A stretch of 64,000 nucleotides of DNA from Prosapia bicincta (lineage: Eukaryota; Arthropoda; Insecta; Hemiptera; Cercopidae), in NCBI GenBank assembly GCA_036971475.1, contig JBAIZL010000002.1, forward strand, positions 22,338,567 to 22,402,566, given 5' to 3'. Made by a program: the position numbers and the translations under genes. Positions 12,001 through 23,583 of the stretch are shown piece by piece (within the stretch, counting starts at the first letter, position 1; every line of letters begins with the position of its first letter). The notes under the pieces are model-generated. The model was not told the origin of the DNA. It saw only the letters and a program-made list of their open reading frames with translations, and searched no databases.

Positions 12001-15000
12001 GGTATGAGACGACTTTAATGTAATGCACGTTAGAATGAGATGACGTTAAGGTAATGTTCACTGGTATGAGACGACGTTAAGGTAATGCACGTTGGTATGA
12101 GACGACGTTAAGGTAATGCACGTTGGTATGAGACGACGATAACGTAATGCACGCTGGTATGAGACGACGTTAAGGTAATGCACGCTGGTATGAGACGACG
12201 TTAAGGTAATGCTCGTTGGTATGAGACGACGTTAATGTAATGCACGTTAGTATGAGATGACGATAAGGTAATGCACGCTGGTATTAGACGACGTTAAGGT
12301 AATGTACGCTGGTATGAGATGCCGTTAGGGTAATGCACGTTGGTATGAGACGACGTTAAGATAATGCACGTTGGTATGAGATGACGTTAAGGTAATGTAC
12401 GCTGGTATGAGACGACGTTAAGGTAATGCACGTTAGTATGAGATGACGATAAGGTAATGTATGCTGGTATGAGATGACGTTAAGGTAAAACACGTTGGTA
12501 CGAGATGACGTTAAGGTAATGCACATTGGTATGAGACGACGTTAGGGTAATGCATGTTGGTACGAGATGACGTTAAGGTAATGTACGCTGGTATGAGACG
12601 ACGTTAAGGTAAAGCACGCTGGTATGAGACGACGTTAAGGTAATGCACTCTTGTATGAGACGACGTTAAGGTAATGCACGTTGGTATGAGACGACGTTAA
12701 ATTATTGCACGTTAGTATGAAAAGACTTTAAGGTAATGGACTTTGGTATGAGACAACGTTAAGGTAATGCACGTTGGTAGGAAAAGACTTTAAGGTAATG
12801 GACGTTGGTATGAGACGACGTTAAGGTATTGCACGTTGGTGTGAGATGACGTTAAGGTAATGTACGCTGGTATAAGACGACGTTAAGGTAATGCACTCTT
12901 GTATGAGACGACGTTAAGGTAATGCACGCTGGTATGAAACGACGTTAAGGTAATGTACGCTGGTATGAGATGCCGTTAGGGTAATGCACGTTGGTATGAG
13001 ACGACGTTAATATAATGCACGTTGGTATGAGATGACTTTAAGGTAATGTACGCTGGTATGAGACGACGTTAAGGTAATGCACGTTAGTATGAGATGACGA
13101 TAAGGTAATGTACGCTGGTATGAGACGACGTTAAGGTAATGTACGCTGGTATGAGATGACGTTAAGGTAATGCACGTTGGTGTGAGATGACGATAAGGTA
13201 ATGCACGCTGGTATTAGACAACGTTAAGGTAATCTACGCTGGAATGAGATGACGTTAAGGTAATGCACGTTGGTATGAGACGACGTTAATGTAATGCACT
13301 TTAGTATGAGATGACAATAAGGTAATGCACGCTGGTATGAGACGACGTTAATGTAATGCACGTTAGTATGAGATGACGATAAGGTAATGCACGCTGGTAT
13401 GAAACGACGTTAAGGTAATGTACGCTGGTATGAGATGCCGTTAGGGTAATGCACGTTGGTATGAGACGACGTTAAGATAATGCACGTTGGTATGAGATGA
13501 CGTTAAGGTAATGTACACTGGCATGAGACGACGTTAAGGTAATGCACGTTAGTATGAGATGACGATAAGGTAATGTACGCTGGTATGAGATGACGTTAAG
13601 GTAAAACACGTTGGTACGAGATGACGTTAAGGTAATGCACATTGGTATGAGACGACGTTAGGGTAATGCATGTTGGTACGAGATGACGTTAAGGTAATGT
13701 ACGCTGGTATGAGACGACGTTAAGGTAATGCACGCTGGTATGAGACGACGTTAAGGTAATGCACTCTTGTATGAGACGACGTTAAGGTAATGCACGTTGG
13801 TATGAGAAACCATTAAGGTAATGCACGCTGGTATGAGACGACGTTAAATTATTGCACGTTAGTATGAAAAGACTTTAAGGTAATGGACGTTGGTATGAGA
13901 CAACGTTAAGGTAATGCACGTTGGTAGGAAAAGACTTTAAGGTAATGGACGTTGGTATGAGACGACGTTAAGGTAATGCACGTTGGTGTGAGATGACGTT
14001 AAGGTAATGTACGCTGGTATAAGACGACGTTAAGGTAATGCACTTTTGTATGAGGCGACGTTAAGGTAATGTACGCTGGTATGAAACGACGTTAAGGTAA
14101 TGTACGCTGGTATGAGATGCCGTTAGGGTAATGCACGTTGGTATGAGACGACGTTAAGATAATGCACGTTGGTATGAGATGACGTTAAGGTAATGTACGC
14201 TGGTATGAGACGACGTAAAGGTAATGGACGTTAGTATGAGATGACGATAAGGTAATGTACACTGGTATGAGACGACGTTAAGGTAATGTACGCTGGTATG
14301 AGATGACGTTAAGGTAATGCACGTTGGTGTGAGATGACGTTAAGGTAATGTACGCTGGTATAAGACGACGTTAAGGTAATGCACTCTTGTATGAGATGAC
14401 GTTAAGGTAATGTACGCTGGTATGAGAAGACGCTAACTTAATGTACGTTGGTATGAGACGAAGTTAAGTTAATGCACGTAAGTATGAAAAGACTTTAAGG
14501 TAATGGACGTTGGTATGAGACGACGTTAAGATAATGCACGTTGGTATGAGATGACGTTAAGGTAATGTACGCTGGTATGAGACAACGTTAAGGTAATGCA
14601 CGTTAGTATGAGAAGACGATAAGTCAATGTACGCTGGTATGAGATGACGTTAAGGTAAAACACGTTGGTACAAGATGACGTTAAGGTAATGCACGTTGGT
14701 ATGACACGACGTTAAGGTAATGCACGTTGGTATGACACGACGTTAAGGTAATGCACGTTGGTAAGAGATGACGTTAAGGTAATGTACACTGGTATGAGAC
14801 GACGTTAAGGTAATGCACGCTGGTATGAGACGACGTTAAGGTAATGCACTTTTGTATGTGACGACGTTAAGGTAATGTACGCTGGTATGAGACGACGTTA
14901 AGGTAATGCACGTTGGTATGAAAAGACTTTAAGGTAATGGACGTTGGTATGAGACGACTTTAAGGTAATGGACGTTGGTATGAGACGACGTTAAGTTAAT

Positions 15001-16591
15001 GCACGCTGGTATGAGACGACGCTAACTTAATGCACGTTGGTATGAAATGACTTTAAGGTAAAGGACGTTGGTATGAGACGACGTTAAGTTAATGCACGTT
15101 AGTATGAGACATTGCTAACGTAATGCACGCTTTCATGAGACGACGATAAGGTGATGCACGCTGGTATGAGACGACGCTAATGTAATGCACGTTAGTATGA
15201 GATGACGTTAAGGTAATGTTCGCTGGTATGAGACGACGTTAAGGTAATGCACGTTGGTATGAGACGACTTTAACGTAATGCACGCTGGTATGAGACGACG
15301 TTAAGGTAATGCACGCTGGTATGTGACGACGTTAAGGTCATGCACGCTGGTATGAGACGACGTTAAGGTAATGCTCGTTGGTATGAGACTACGTAATGTA
15401 ATGCACGTTGGTATGAGATGACGATATGGTAATGCACGCTGGTATTAGATGATGTTAAGGTAATTTACGCTGGAATGAGATGACGTTAAGGTAATGTACG
15501 TTTTTATGAGACGACGTTAATGTAATGCACGTTAATATGAGATGGCAATAAGGTAATGCACGCTGGTATGAGACGACGTTATAGTAATGCACGTTGGTAT
15601 GAGACGACGTTAATGTAATGCATGTTAGTATGGGATGACGATAAGGTGATGCACGCTGGTATGAAACGACGTTAAGGTAATGTACGCTGCTATGAGTTGA
15701 CGTTAAGGTAATGCACATTGGTATGAGACGACGTTAAGATAATGCCGGTTGGGATGAGATGACGGTAAGGTAATGCACGCTGTTATGAGACGACGTTAAG
15801 GTAATGCACGTTAGTTTGAGATGACGATAAGGTAATGTACGCTGGTATGAGATGACGTTAAGGAAAAACACGTTGGTACGAGATGAGTTTAAGGTAATGC
15901 ACGTTGGTATGAGACGACGTTAAGGTAATGCACGTTGGTATGAGATGATGTTAAGGTAATGTACGCTGGTATGAGATGACGTTAAGGTAATGCACGTTGG
16001 TGTGAGATGACGTTAAGGTAATGTACGCTGGTATGAGGCGTCGATAAGCTAATGCACGTTGGTATGAGACGACGTTAATGTAATGCACGTTAGTATGAGA
16101 TAACGTTGAGGTAATGCACGCTGGTATGAGACGACGTTAAGGTAATGCACGCTGGTATGAGACGACGTTAAGGTAATGCACGCTGGTATGAGACGACGTT
16201 AAGGTAATGCACGCTGGTATGAGACGACGTTTAGGTAATGCACGCTGGTATCAGACGACGTTAAGGTAAAACACGTTGGTACGAGATGAGTTTAAGGTAA
16301 TGCACGTTGGTATGAGACGACGTTAAGGTAATTCACGTTGGTATGAGACGACGTTAATGTAATGCACGTTAGTATGAGATGACATTAAGGTAATATACGC
16401 TGGTATGAGACGACGTTAAGGTAATGCACGTTTCATGAGACGACGTTAATGTAATGCACGTTAGTATGAGATGACGTTAAGGTAATGCACGCGGGTATGA
16501 GACGACGTTAAGGTAATGTACCCTGGTATGAAACGACGTTAAGGTAGTGCACGTTGGTATGAGACGACGTTAACGTAATGCACGCTGTTAT
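9066..16591. repeat. 31-bp satellite, array 1 (about 240 copies)
   Basis: The unit reads GGTATGAGACGACGTTAAGG followed by TAATGCACGYT, 31 bp in all. It is CpG-rich in an AT-rich region. Higher-order copying is visible: the variant GAGATGCCGTTAGGG recurs at intervals of 651, 465 and 682 bp (21, 15 and 22 units), and AGGCTGGTATGAAACG recurs 800 bp apart (26 units minus a 6-bp deletion). Because 31 bp shifts the frame each unit, open frames inside it (9150-9473, 15455-15718) merely show a 31-residue periodicity and are not genes. Confidence 0.97.
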
Positions 16592-17064
16592 CTTAAATCT
16601 CTGGTAATCATATTGTGACAGCAAGTTAGTTCTTCCTACCATAAAACAAAACAACCCTCCTAAATCCCTAAATAACTGACAAGGACAACACGCTAGAAAT
16701 ACCAGCTATAAGTAAAAGATAATTTATCTATTCTAGGACACAGTAAACAGGTGACGAATCGCGTGGTGAAATTTAAAATTACAAAACGCAAAATAATTAC
16801 GTCATTATAAACAATTGTTAAATTGTTTCCGTGATATGATTTAAAAACCATGGTCAAATCTATGAAGATGCACCGCCAATTTCTGCAAAACAAACAAAAC
16901 ACAAGACGTTTCGTAACAAAAACCCATAAAATATTGCTTTGTTGTTGAAAATATATTTCAATGTACAGTATTTACGATTTGCAAATGTTAGACATTGAAT
17001 CAAACATTACCGATTTAGGTGAAATTTCTCTTAGTGCCGAAATAGTTAACAACTTAATACTGTA
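16592..17064. other. Upstream flank of relic gene 17k
   Basis: The stretch begins with one or two diverged units of the 68-70-bp minisatellite (AGTTAGTTCTTCCTACCATA and CGCTAGAAATACCAGCTATA). It then matches the reverse complement of the flank upstream of the - exon at 27186: TTTGTTGTTGAAAATATATT, ATTTACGATTTGCAAATG, then GATTTAGGTGAAATTTC, where working copies have TATTTA. It is repeated at 62856-63328. Confidence 0.75.
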
Positions 17065-17256
17065 ATTTCAGCCAAGTATTCCTTCGTGGTTATGTTGGTG
17101 ATCCTGGCAACGTCGTGTACAACGTCGGTGCTACCGCCGTATTTTGGGATCTGTTGCCCACTGGGATCAGTAATTCTAAGCATTACTTTCTCATATAAAT
17201 GTTATTTAGAATTGTCTAAGGCCGACAGAAGACAATGCTTTTTCACAAGAAAATGA
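17065..17256 (+). pseudogene. ICK first-exon relic with lost start codon (17k)
   Basis: The leader motif and the AAGTATTCCTTCGTGGTTATG signal-peptide core match the family, but the start codon position reads ATT (17065-17067) instead of ATG. An in-frame ATG at 17092 would give a 54-codon frame ending at TGA 17254-17256, with a shortened hydrophobic segment, a CC pair and two further cysteines. The usual phase-0 donor after the first cysteine is absent; the nearest GT (GTAATT) is weak. It is probably a pseudogene, though a short intronless peptide cannot be excluded. Its duplicate at 63329 has the same ATT and has also lost one cysteine of the CC pair. Confidence 0.65.
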
Positions 17257-17498
17257 ATATGTGTTTATCCACGTTGCAGGAACCGTATGTTGCACTATTT
17301 TCTTTTTAACTTTGTAAACTTAATTTTGCGCCGCAATTAATTATGAAATTTGTAAATTGTGAGTCAAAATTGAAAATTGTGAAACTCTGGTTTGATATAA
17401 GAATTCACTAAAAAGAGAAAAAAGATTAACGAACGCCGTGCTAAGAGAAGATCCACTTCAAAAAGAGGATGCCGTCCAACGACTGGTCATATGCCCCC

Positions 17499-17717
<219 letters not shown>

Positions 17718-17789
17718 ATACGCGCACACGGGCGTTTTTTCACAATTAATATCAGAAATTGTATATGAATAAAATTAATTAATACTTAC

Positions 17790-17858
17790 TGCGTTTTCAA
17801 ATTCTTCGAAACACCTTTCTTTCAACTCCGACGACGTGGCCAGGAGCCAAAAAAACAT
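17790..17858 (-). pseudogene. Truncated ICK first exon (17.8k)
   Basis: Reading the minus strand from ATG at 17858, 23 codons end at a good phase-0 donor, GCA|GTAAGT. The second half matches the first exons at 20550(-) and 30041(+): LATSS, then RC followed by seven residues, then GTAAGTATTA. The first nine residues of the signal peptide are replaced by unrelated sequence. The ATG used here is equivalent to the second Met of the family. No convincing second exon lies downstream. Confidence 0.6.
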
Positions 17859-18190
17859 GTAAACGTTTTGAGAAGTTAAAACAGCATTTGCTGTTGGTCA
17901 CGTCGGCGCTTGTAGTAATGCCTAATGGTGATTCCAGGGGACGACAACGTATGGTTGAGAAAAGTTCGAGTTTTGTAGGTTCATGGTTTTTACTACAGTT
18001 AGAGGCTGTAGTCATTACGTAATGCTGAACAGCCAAAACTCCGTGCTGGGCCTTAACGTCATGAGGATTTTTTTGCCGTTGCAGGTTTGTAAGATCAAAG
18101 GTCAAATCAACCCTTTTTTCCTCCAACCTATTCTAAAATACACACACACACACACACACTCACGGACATTACCTCTAACTGCTTTTCTAA

Positions 18191-18660
18191 TGTAACAAAT
18201 TCTACATTGGACAAACAGGTCGCAGCTTTAAACAAAGAGTCGAAGAACACAAACATAACACCAACTCAACATTTTACAATCACTTAAAAGAAACAGAACA
18301 CAAATACTTATCATAAATATTACTAAATATTTATCATATTATTACTTAATTATCTAAATATTTATCATAATTAAGAAATCCTACACATCAACAAAAAAGG
18401 ACCACATCTCAACACACTAGAACAATATGAAATTTACAGGCACACAAAAACACAAAAAACAAACATAATAAACGAACAAATACAATATAAATCACATATA
18501 CTGTTTGATTCTATCGAAAACCTACCTTTAAAACCATCACCGTTTGACCCAACATCTCCAAGCAGAAGACACTGATGAAGATCGGCACATAGCGATCGAA
18601 AACGTTCTGTCTCAGTATGTTTTAACAAATTTACTAAATATAAAGTTCGGATAGTCATAA
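18191..18660 (+). mobile_element. Penelope-like retroelement 3' remnant (GIY-YIG domain)
   Basis: From 18191 the frame reads NKFYIGQTGRSFKQRVEEHK and ends at 18316; FYIGQTGRSFKQR is the hallmark start of the GIY-YIG endonuclease of Penelope-like elements. After a 58-bp AT-rich insert containing a tandem TAAATATTTATCAT, the frame resumes at 18375 with ILHINKKGPHLNTLEQYEIY, the typical C-terminal block, and ends at TGA 18573-18575. The 3' tail with GATCGGCACATAGCGATCGA follows. The reverse transcriptase part is absent, so this is a 5'-truncated dead copy. It lies where the second exon of the - gene at 20550 would be expected. Confidence 0.8.
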
Positions 18661-20160
18661 ACTATTGTTTTAGTGATTATTATAATCTTTTCTAATATTA
18701 TTATCAAAATCCAAAATTGCTTAATATGTCTACTATCATCTATTTAAATTCAATTATTATAATTAATTTTGCAAATATTTTTGTTTATTCTAGTTAAATT
18801 TTATATATTTTAGAGTCTTGTTCACATTCAAACATTTTAAGGTTAATTTCTAGTTACTTTAGGCTATGCTTTTTAATAAAAACTCCTTTAATTTAATATC
18901 AGACTCTGGTTAACAATTACCTATTTATAGGTTAACCTAGTTAGTTATAATAGGCTAGGCATTTAATATAAACATCCTTCTGATACTTATATACTAAGTC
19001 AATAACGGATTTCCATCCGTTTTCCAAGAAAAAAGCCTTATTCGATATAATGATTTAAACTCAATACGTTTATTTCCACTTCAGGCAAACGGTTGAATGG
19101 AAATCAATTTAGAACATTTATTACTTAATTTAGGCAACCTAAGAGAGTTTTCAGTCCCTTAGGTTATTCAATTTTTAGTTAACTATGATTTTAAGTTAAT
19201 ATATTTTGAAATAAAAGTTTATTTAAAAGAAAATGAAATTGTTTATATGACCTTGTACTGCAAACAGTTGAGTATCTTCTATAATTTGGTTGTCTTTGGG
19301 CCTCGTCAGAGCTTCTATTGAAATTAGTTTAGGCTTCACTGCATGGCGACGGTGAATTTTGTAAAGTTCGGGGTTTTTTTACATTTTCTTGATCAAGATG
19401 TAGTTGGAAATATATATAAGCCTCCCCTGGTCACATCGTAGCACTTTACACTGACTTTTTACCACATATTTGATCATTATTTTTTCTCAGTGTATTAACA
19501 CGACCGCACTGGATGGCCGTAAAAACTCGTCTGCTCTCAGTGTCACTTCTTCAAGCCACGTCTCGTCCAACCACAAACTTCCTACGTCACGATGTCCATC
19601 TTCCATTTTTAACCAATGAGAAAGCCGTTGCTATGGCAATGGACTTTGTTTATTTTGTAATTTTGAACTTTAATTAGTTTCAACTTTTGTGAAAGGCTTT
19701 TCTTTACTCCAATTTTTTATATCTACTTTTAATTTTCATTTAATTAATTTGCTGTCTCTTCTTCATAAGTCAAACTTCGAAATACAACTCTCCCTAGCTA
19801 GGCCTAATTTACTTTCCTCATATGTTTTATACTTATATTCACTATCCCTGATTAAATTTGGTTAAAATTAATTTAATATTAGGCCTGGTCCAATAGGCTT
19901 CACTTTTTTTGTTTCATTTAAATCGGTCTATTAGCCGTTAGCCTAATTACCGTTATGTTGGTTTATAATCTATTCTAACATTCCCAGTTTGTCTATTTAG
20001 TTCTAATTACTTCAGTTTACATTTATTTTCCCTATATTTAACCTTTTTATTATACTACTTTGAAGTAATTTGAATATTAGTTGAATAAACTATTTAACTA
20101 TTCTAGACTTAGTTACATTTTTCTGAACTAATACCACATTTATTGCAACGGTCATTTTGA
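18661..20160. other. AT-rich sequence with a GC-richer patch, no gene recognised
   Basis: No supported coding sequence is visible on either strand. A GC-richer patch at about 19370-19640 contains TATATATAAGCCTCCCC and CCAATGAGAAAGCCGTTGCT, which look promoter-like; it could belong to the Penelope element's terminal region, but this is a guess. No ICK second exon was found on the minus strand here. Confidence 0.5.
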
Positions 20161-20167
20161 CGGCTGC

Positions 20168-20220
20168 AACACACACAATACACACACACACACACACCCA
20201 CCCACACACACACAAACAAA

Positions 20221-20261
<41 letters not shown>

Positions 20262-20360
20262 AAACAAACAAACAATCAAACAAACAAACACAAACAAACA
20301 AACAAACAAACACACACACACACACATACTTTGGAATACCCTCTCTCTCTCTCTTTAGAG
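20168..20360. repeat. CA/AAAC and CT microsatellites in intron of - gene 20k
   Basis: Interspersed (CA)n and (CAAA)n tracts run to about 20327 and (CT)n lies at 20341-20354. On the minus strand, GAGAGA followed by (GT)n occurs in the same order and distance after the donor as in gene 30k (30230-30340). Confidence 0.95.
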
Positions 20361-20457
20361 TATCTTTATGTAAACACATGCACCTTATTATTTTGAGATA
20401 ATATTGACCCTATTCTTAGAGCTTAGAGCTAAAATAATATATGACTATAATACTTAC

Positions 20458-20550
20458 ACTTTGTTCAAACTCTACTAAACACCTTTGTCTCAAAGCCGAC
20501 GACGTGGCCAGGATGGCCAACATTACCACGAAGCAACACTTAGCAGCCAT
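20458..20550 (-). pseudogene. Orphan ICK first exon (20k)
   Basis: The minus strand encodes 31 codons from ATG (20550) to a phase-0 GTAAGT donor (20457). The signal peptide MAAKCCFVVMLAILATSS is the same as in gene 30k, and the first cysteine is followed by seven residues to the donor. It is intact by itself. No second exon is visible in the 2.7 kb downstream (17.8-20.4 kb), which holds a Penelope remnant; the - second exon at 21335 lies upstream and cannot serve it. It is classed as orphan, though an exon further away on the minus strand is possible. Confidence 0.7.
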
Positions 20551-20830
20551 TACTTTGTTAGGTTGGTAAATATTACGCTACTAAGGGATATTAAGTAATT
20601 TTTGTTTCAAGCCGTTTGATTATGTTGACGGCTTGTAGATATCATAGTACTTGTATCTACCACTTGAGCAAAAGGGTTGTATTTCGTAGGTATTATTATA
20701 CAAAGAATACGTTTGTTTTGCAGAGATTATGTGGAAATTAACTAATAGTATTGGTTTACGTTTTAAAATGATTTAATTTTAAATTAAAAGTTTCGAGGAT
20801 TTTATTGTTCACGACAAATAGTTTGAAAAA
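20551..20830 (-). repeat. Promoter flank of 20k, inverted copy of 29780-30040
   Basis: The reverse complement shares AATAAAATCCTCGAAACTTT, CTGCAAAACAAACGTATTC and AAATACAACCCTTTTG with the flank upstream of gene 30k. Together with the first exons and intron starts, the two form inverted arms of about 480 bp separated by roughly 9 kb. Confidence 0.75.
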
Positions 20831-20931
20831 AGTTTTAACAATTAAAATTGTATACAGCTATAGGCTAAGAATAAAATAGTATAATTATCATTATTATTAT
20901 ATATATTCCATCTTCACGTGAGCTACTAGTT

Positions 20932-21061
20932 ATCACTAAACACTTTTAAACGTTTCTAAACTTTCCTATAGTAGCACTTACTTTGTTTGTTGAGGACAGC
21001 CGTTTCGGGAGATGTGTCCCATTGTCGGCAATTTTAGAAACATTTAAAAGTGTTTAGTAAT
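20932..21061. repeat. 29-bp inverted repeat with 72-bp loop
   Basis: ACTAAACACTTTTAAACGTT (within 20932-20960) is complementary to 21033-21061 with two mismatches over 29 bp. The spacer contains AGGACAGCCGTTTCGGGAGA. It lies about 170 bp past the stop codon of the - second exon at 21234. It could be a small MITE or a structured element; no copy was noticed near 33.9 kb. Confidence 0.75.
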
Positions 21062-21109
21062 AATATTTAAACTTGTATGAATTATTACATTTGGTCACTT
21101 CTATGGTTT

Positions 21110-21960
21110 TTAATATCTTCAGGAAGTGACAAATTCTGTAAGAAAACATCAAATAAGAAAAGGTAGGAATAAAGTTGCAAGTTTTATCTTTCTGAGTTAT
21201 TTATTTGTTACCTCTTGGACAGTTAAAGGTAGTTCAGTGTCCCTTGGCTACACATGCTCCAACAGAGCAAAACAGCCCCTTGCAGCATGGAATATATTGC
21301 CAGCCATAACCAATCACGTATGTAGGTATATTGCACTGAAAACATATAATGTATTGCTTCAATTGTGTGATGAATATATAGTTAATACCACTTTGCAAAA
21401 ATGATAAATTATGATTTGAGTATGAGCTTTGTTTGCGACAATGCCGGTACTTATGCTTATCGCAGAGATACTAGTCTTAGAATCCAAACCAAGGAAGCGT
21501 TGAAGTCGAGAAGGTCAAGGATATGTTGTCCATGATGACGTAGTTGGGTAGACTGGAGAAAGAAGGCTAGCTTTGTGTGGATGCGCAAGAATTAGCTATT
21601 GGTTGGAACTGGAGGGACGGAGATATTGCCACAAAAAGGAATTAATTAAATATACAAAGAAACATCACTTTGTTACTGAAACAATATCACGCAAAGTAGT
21701 AAAATATTTTAATTTAATCAAGTAATGTATTGAAAGTAAAGCTGTTATAAACTTAAATAATACGGAAACATTTATAAAATCAGTGATAAAGCAAATAATG
21801 TTTTTTAAAGTGTACATTTGTTTCTGCTATTTTTTTTTTAGTGGCAAATGACCTTGAACTTTAAGCTTTCGACTTCATAATTATGCCTACATGTTGCTTT
21901 CTATAACTAATAGGGGCGAATAACAATGAAACATTTAAGCAAATAAGATTGTACTGGTTC
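21110..21960. repeat. Second-exon block, copy 1 (paired with 33878-34735)
   Basis: About 850 bp containing the minus-strand ICK second exon are also found at 33878-34735, with many substitutions and small indels. Shared landmarks include AACAGCCCCTTGCAGCATGG and GTTTGCGACAATGCCGGTAC. The plus-strand open frame at 21126-21404 is a shadow of the minus-strand exon and is not kept in the other copy. Confidence 0.85.
21234..21335 (-). CDS. ICK second exon, 6-cysteine type (partner of 27k exon 1)
   Basis: The minus strand shows acceptor GTTTTCAG followed at once by a TGC codon and 33 codons to a TGA. Spacing is C-x15-CC-x4-C-x4-C with a five-residue tail, so with the cysteine of a first exon it makes a 6-Cys knot; the last two cysteines of the 8-Cys genes are absent. 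The motif YGWxYIPCC is shared in part with the + genes (GW before the CC pair). AATAAA lies at 21205-21200, about 30 bp past the stop. The nearest upstream first exon on this strand is 27186-27094, across a retrotransposon-filled intron of about 5.8 kb. Confidence 0.75.
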   Translation of the reverse strand, partial: CNIPTYVIGYGWQYIPCCKGLFCSVGACVAKGH

Positions 21961-22285
21961 AAGTAGACAGGTTTCAAACTGAGCAAACAGTTGTGGGATT
22001 CTTTAAGTAACATCGTAACATACTTACGATTACTTCATCGCGCACACACACACGCACATACTCTCTCTCTCTCTCTCTCTACATACACATATACACACAC
22101 ACACAAACACTAATCCATTTTCCACTAATCCATAAATATCGCAATATGTATTCTTGTGTATTAATAAAGAACTAAGTCAAAATACAAATACAAGAATTAT
22201 AATTGAATTTACAATTCAAAGCTTTTCGTTGGCTAACAGTACCAACATCATCAGGAATATTAAACAATTGTATTTTCACTTAGTT

Positions 22286-22289
<4 letters not shown>

Positions 22290-22347
<58 letters not shown>
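22290..22347. repeat. (TA)n microsatellite at the left edge of the LTR element
   Basis: Nearly 30 TA dinucleotides directly precede the left LTR. A similar (TA)n run (26940-26994) follows the right LTR, suggesting insertion into a TA tract in the intron of the 27k gene. Confidence 0.95.
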
Positions 22348-22349
<2 letters not shown>

Positions 22350-23396
22350 TATAACATAAAGTACGAGGCTTTAGATTAAATTAAGTTAGTTGCGAAAATA
22401 AATCATCTGTAGGATTTATCATACAAAATACACCAATAGTTTTATAGGCGGACAAAGCAGGTACCATGTCGTTATCCTTTCCAAGAAAGTTATAAGTGGA
22501 GTCCGGCAACCATAGACAATAGACTAAGGTCCATAGTTGTTAAGAAGGGAAATCCAGCGGCCGATATAGCCTGGGGAATTAACCGTGTACCGTTAGGTTT
22601 AGCTAATGGTAGAACTGTGGGAAAGTGAGAAAGAACGTATTGGTGGTAGTGAGAGAGATTAGGGAATTCATAAAAACTAAATGATCGGGAGTTTAAAAAA
22701 AAAACGTTTTGAGGAGAGTCTCGGAGGAGGAAGACAGGTTGGTGGGGACAAGGATGGAAGTGTTGTAAAGGGACATTTTTGTTAAAGTAAGTAGAGTTTT
22801 TTATAAGTAAAATTGAGTAAAGTGCGACGTAAAAGTTTTTTTTGAAATATAAAGTAAGTTTTTTTTGTATCAAGTGTTAGCGAGGAAGTGAACAAGCCAG
22901 GATTCCAGGGACTCTTCAGAACAATAAGTATATTTGAAAATAAGTGTAGCCAACAGACATCTGTCTTTTAGTTTAAAACAAATTTTAAGTTCATCAAAAA
23001 ATTATAAAAATTATTCTAGTCACCATTTCTAATTTAAAAGCAAAGTTCCCGTAATAGCGACCCCGAGAGCAAGAATAAAATTTTAATACTGTTTTTTTTT
23101 GTTATTCTATTAGAATCTAAAGCCTCAGAAGTCCACCTTTATTATTGTAATTTAGTTAAGATATCAAGCCTGTCATTGCACAATATTAATATAAATTAGG
23201 AATAATGTGTAGAGTTAATTGAAGAAAATAAATGCAAGTGATGTTTAAAAATTGATAAGATTGTTAATTCTTTTATAAACCTGAAGGTGTGACTTTAATA
23301 GGTAAGGTAAATAAGTAACATTAAAATAATTTTAATTATAACAAAAGACGAGTTTTAATTTGACGCCCAACGTATAGGCAAAAGTTAAGTTATAAT
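22348..23396 (+). repeat. Left LTR
   Basis: It matches 25929-26940 and 42830-43841, starting at TATAACATAAAGTACGAGGC. The right copies begin TGTATAACA; here the first bases have decayed. Near its end a 37-bp partial duplication repeats the LTR/primer-site junction (ATTTGACGCCCAAC at 23358 and again at 23395). A minus-strand open frame at 22490-22873 is a chance frame within the LTR. Confidence 0.8.
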
Positions 23397-23583
23397 TTGA
23401 CGCCCAACTAGTTGGCAAAGTTAAATAGAAATGGTGAATAAATCATAAATTAATAAGCAAACTTATTAATCTGTTGGCTTAAGTAAATGTGTTAATTAAG
23501 TAAATTTAACAAAAAAAAAAAAAAAAAAAAACTGTGAACATTATTAAGACTATAGAACATTATTAGGGAAGAGACTTTAAATC

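Noticed and set aside
16693..16902. 69-codon minus frame upstream of the 17k relic
   Set aside because: It falls in the conserved promoter flank, has no features and is not preserved in related flanks.
17290..17330. Minus-strand AAAATAG followed by TGCAACATACGG, like the start of a second exon
   Set aside because: Only about ten bases match and the frame stops after a few codons without the CC pair; chance similarity is likely.
17797..18126. 109-codon minus frame upstream of and overlapping the truncated first exon
   Set aside because: It has complex composition but no recognised domain, and it reads the first exon in the wrong frame. It could be a fragment of an inserted element; not enough for a gene call.
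21126..21404. 92-codon plus frame over the second-exon block
   Set aside because: It is a shadow of the minus-strand second exon; in the sister copy at 33.9 kb the plus frame is broken while the minus exon is intact.
22490..22873. 127-codon minus frame in the left LTR
   Set aside because: It lies wholly in an LTR, is not kept open in the right LTR or the 42.8k LTR, and has no domain.
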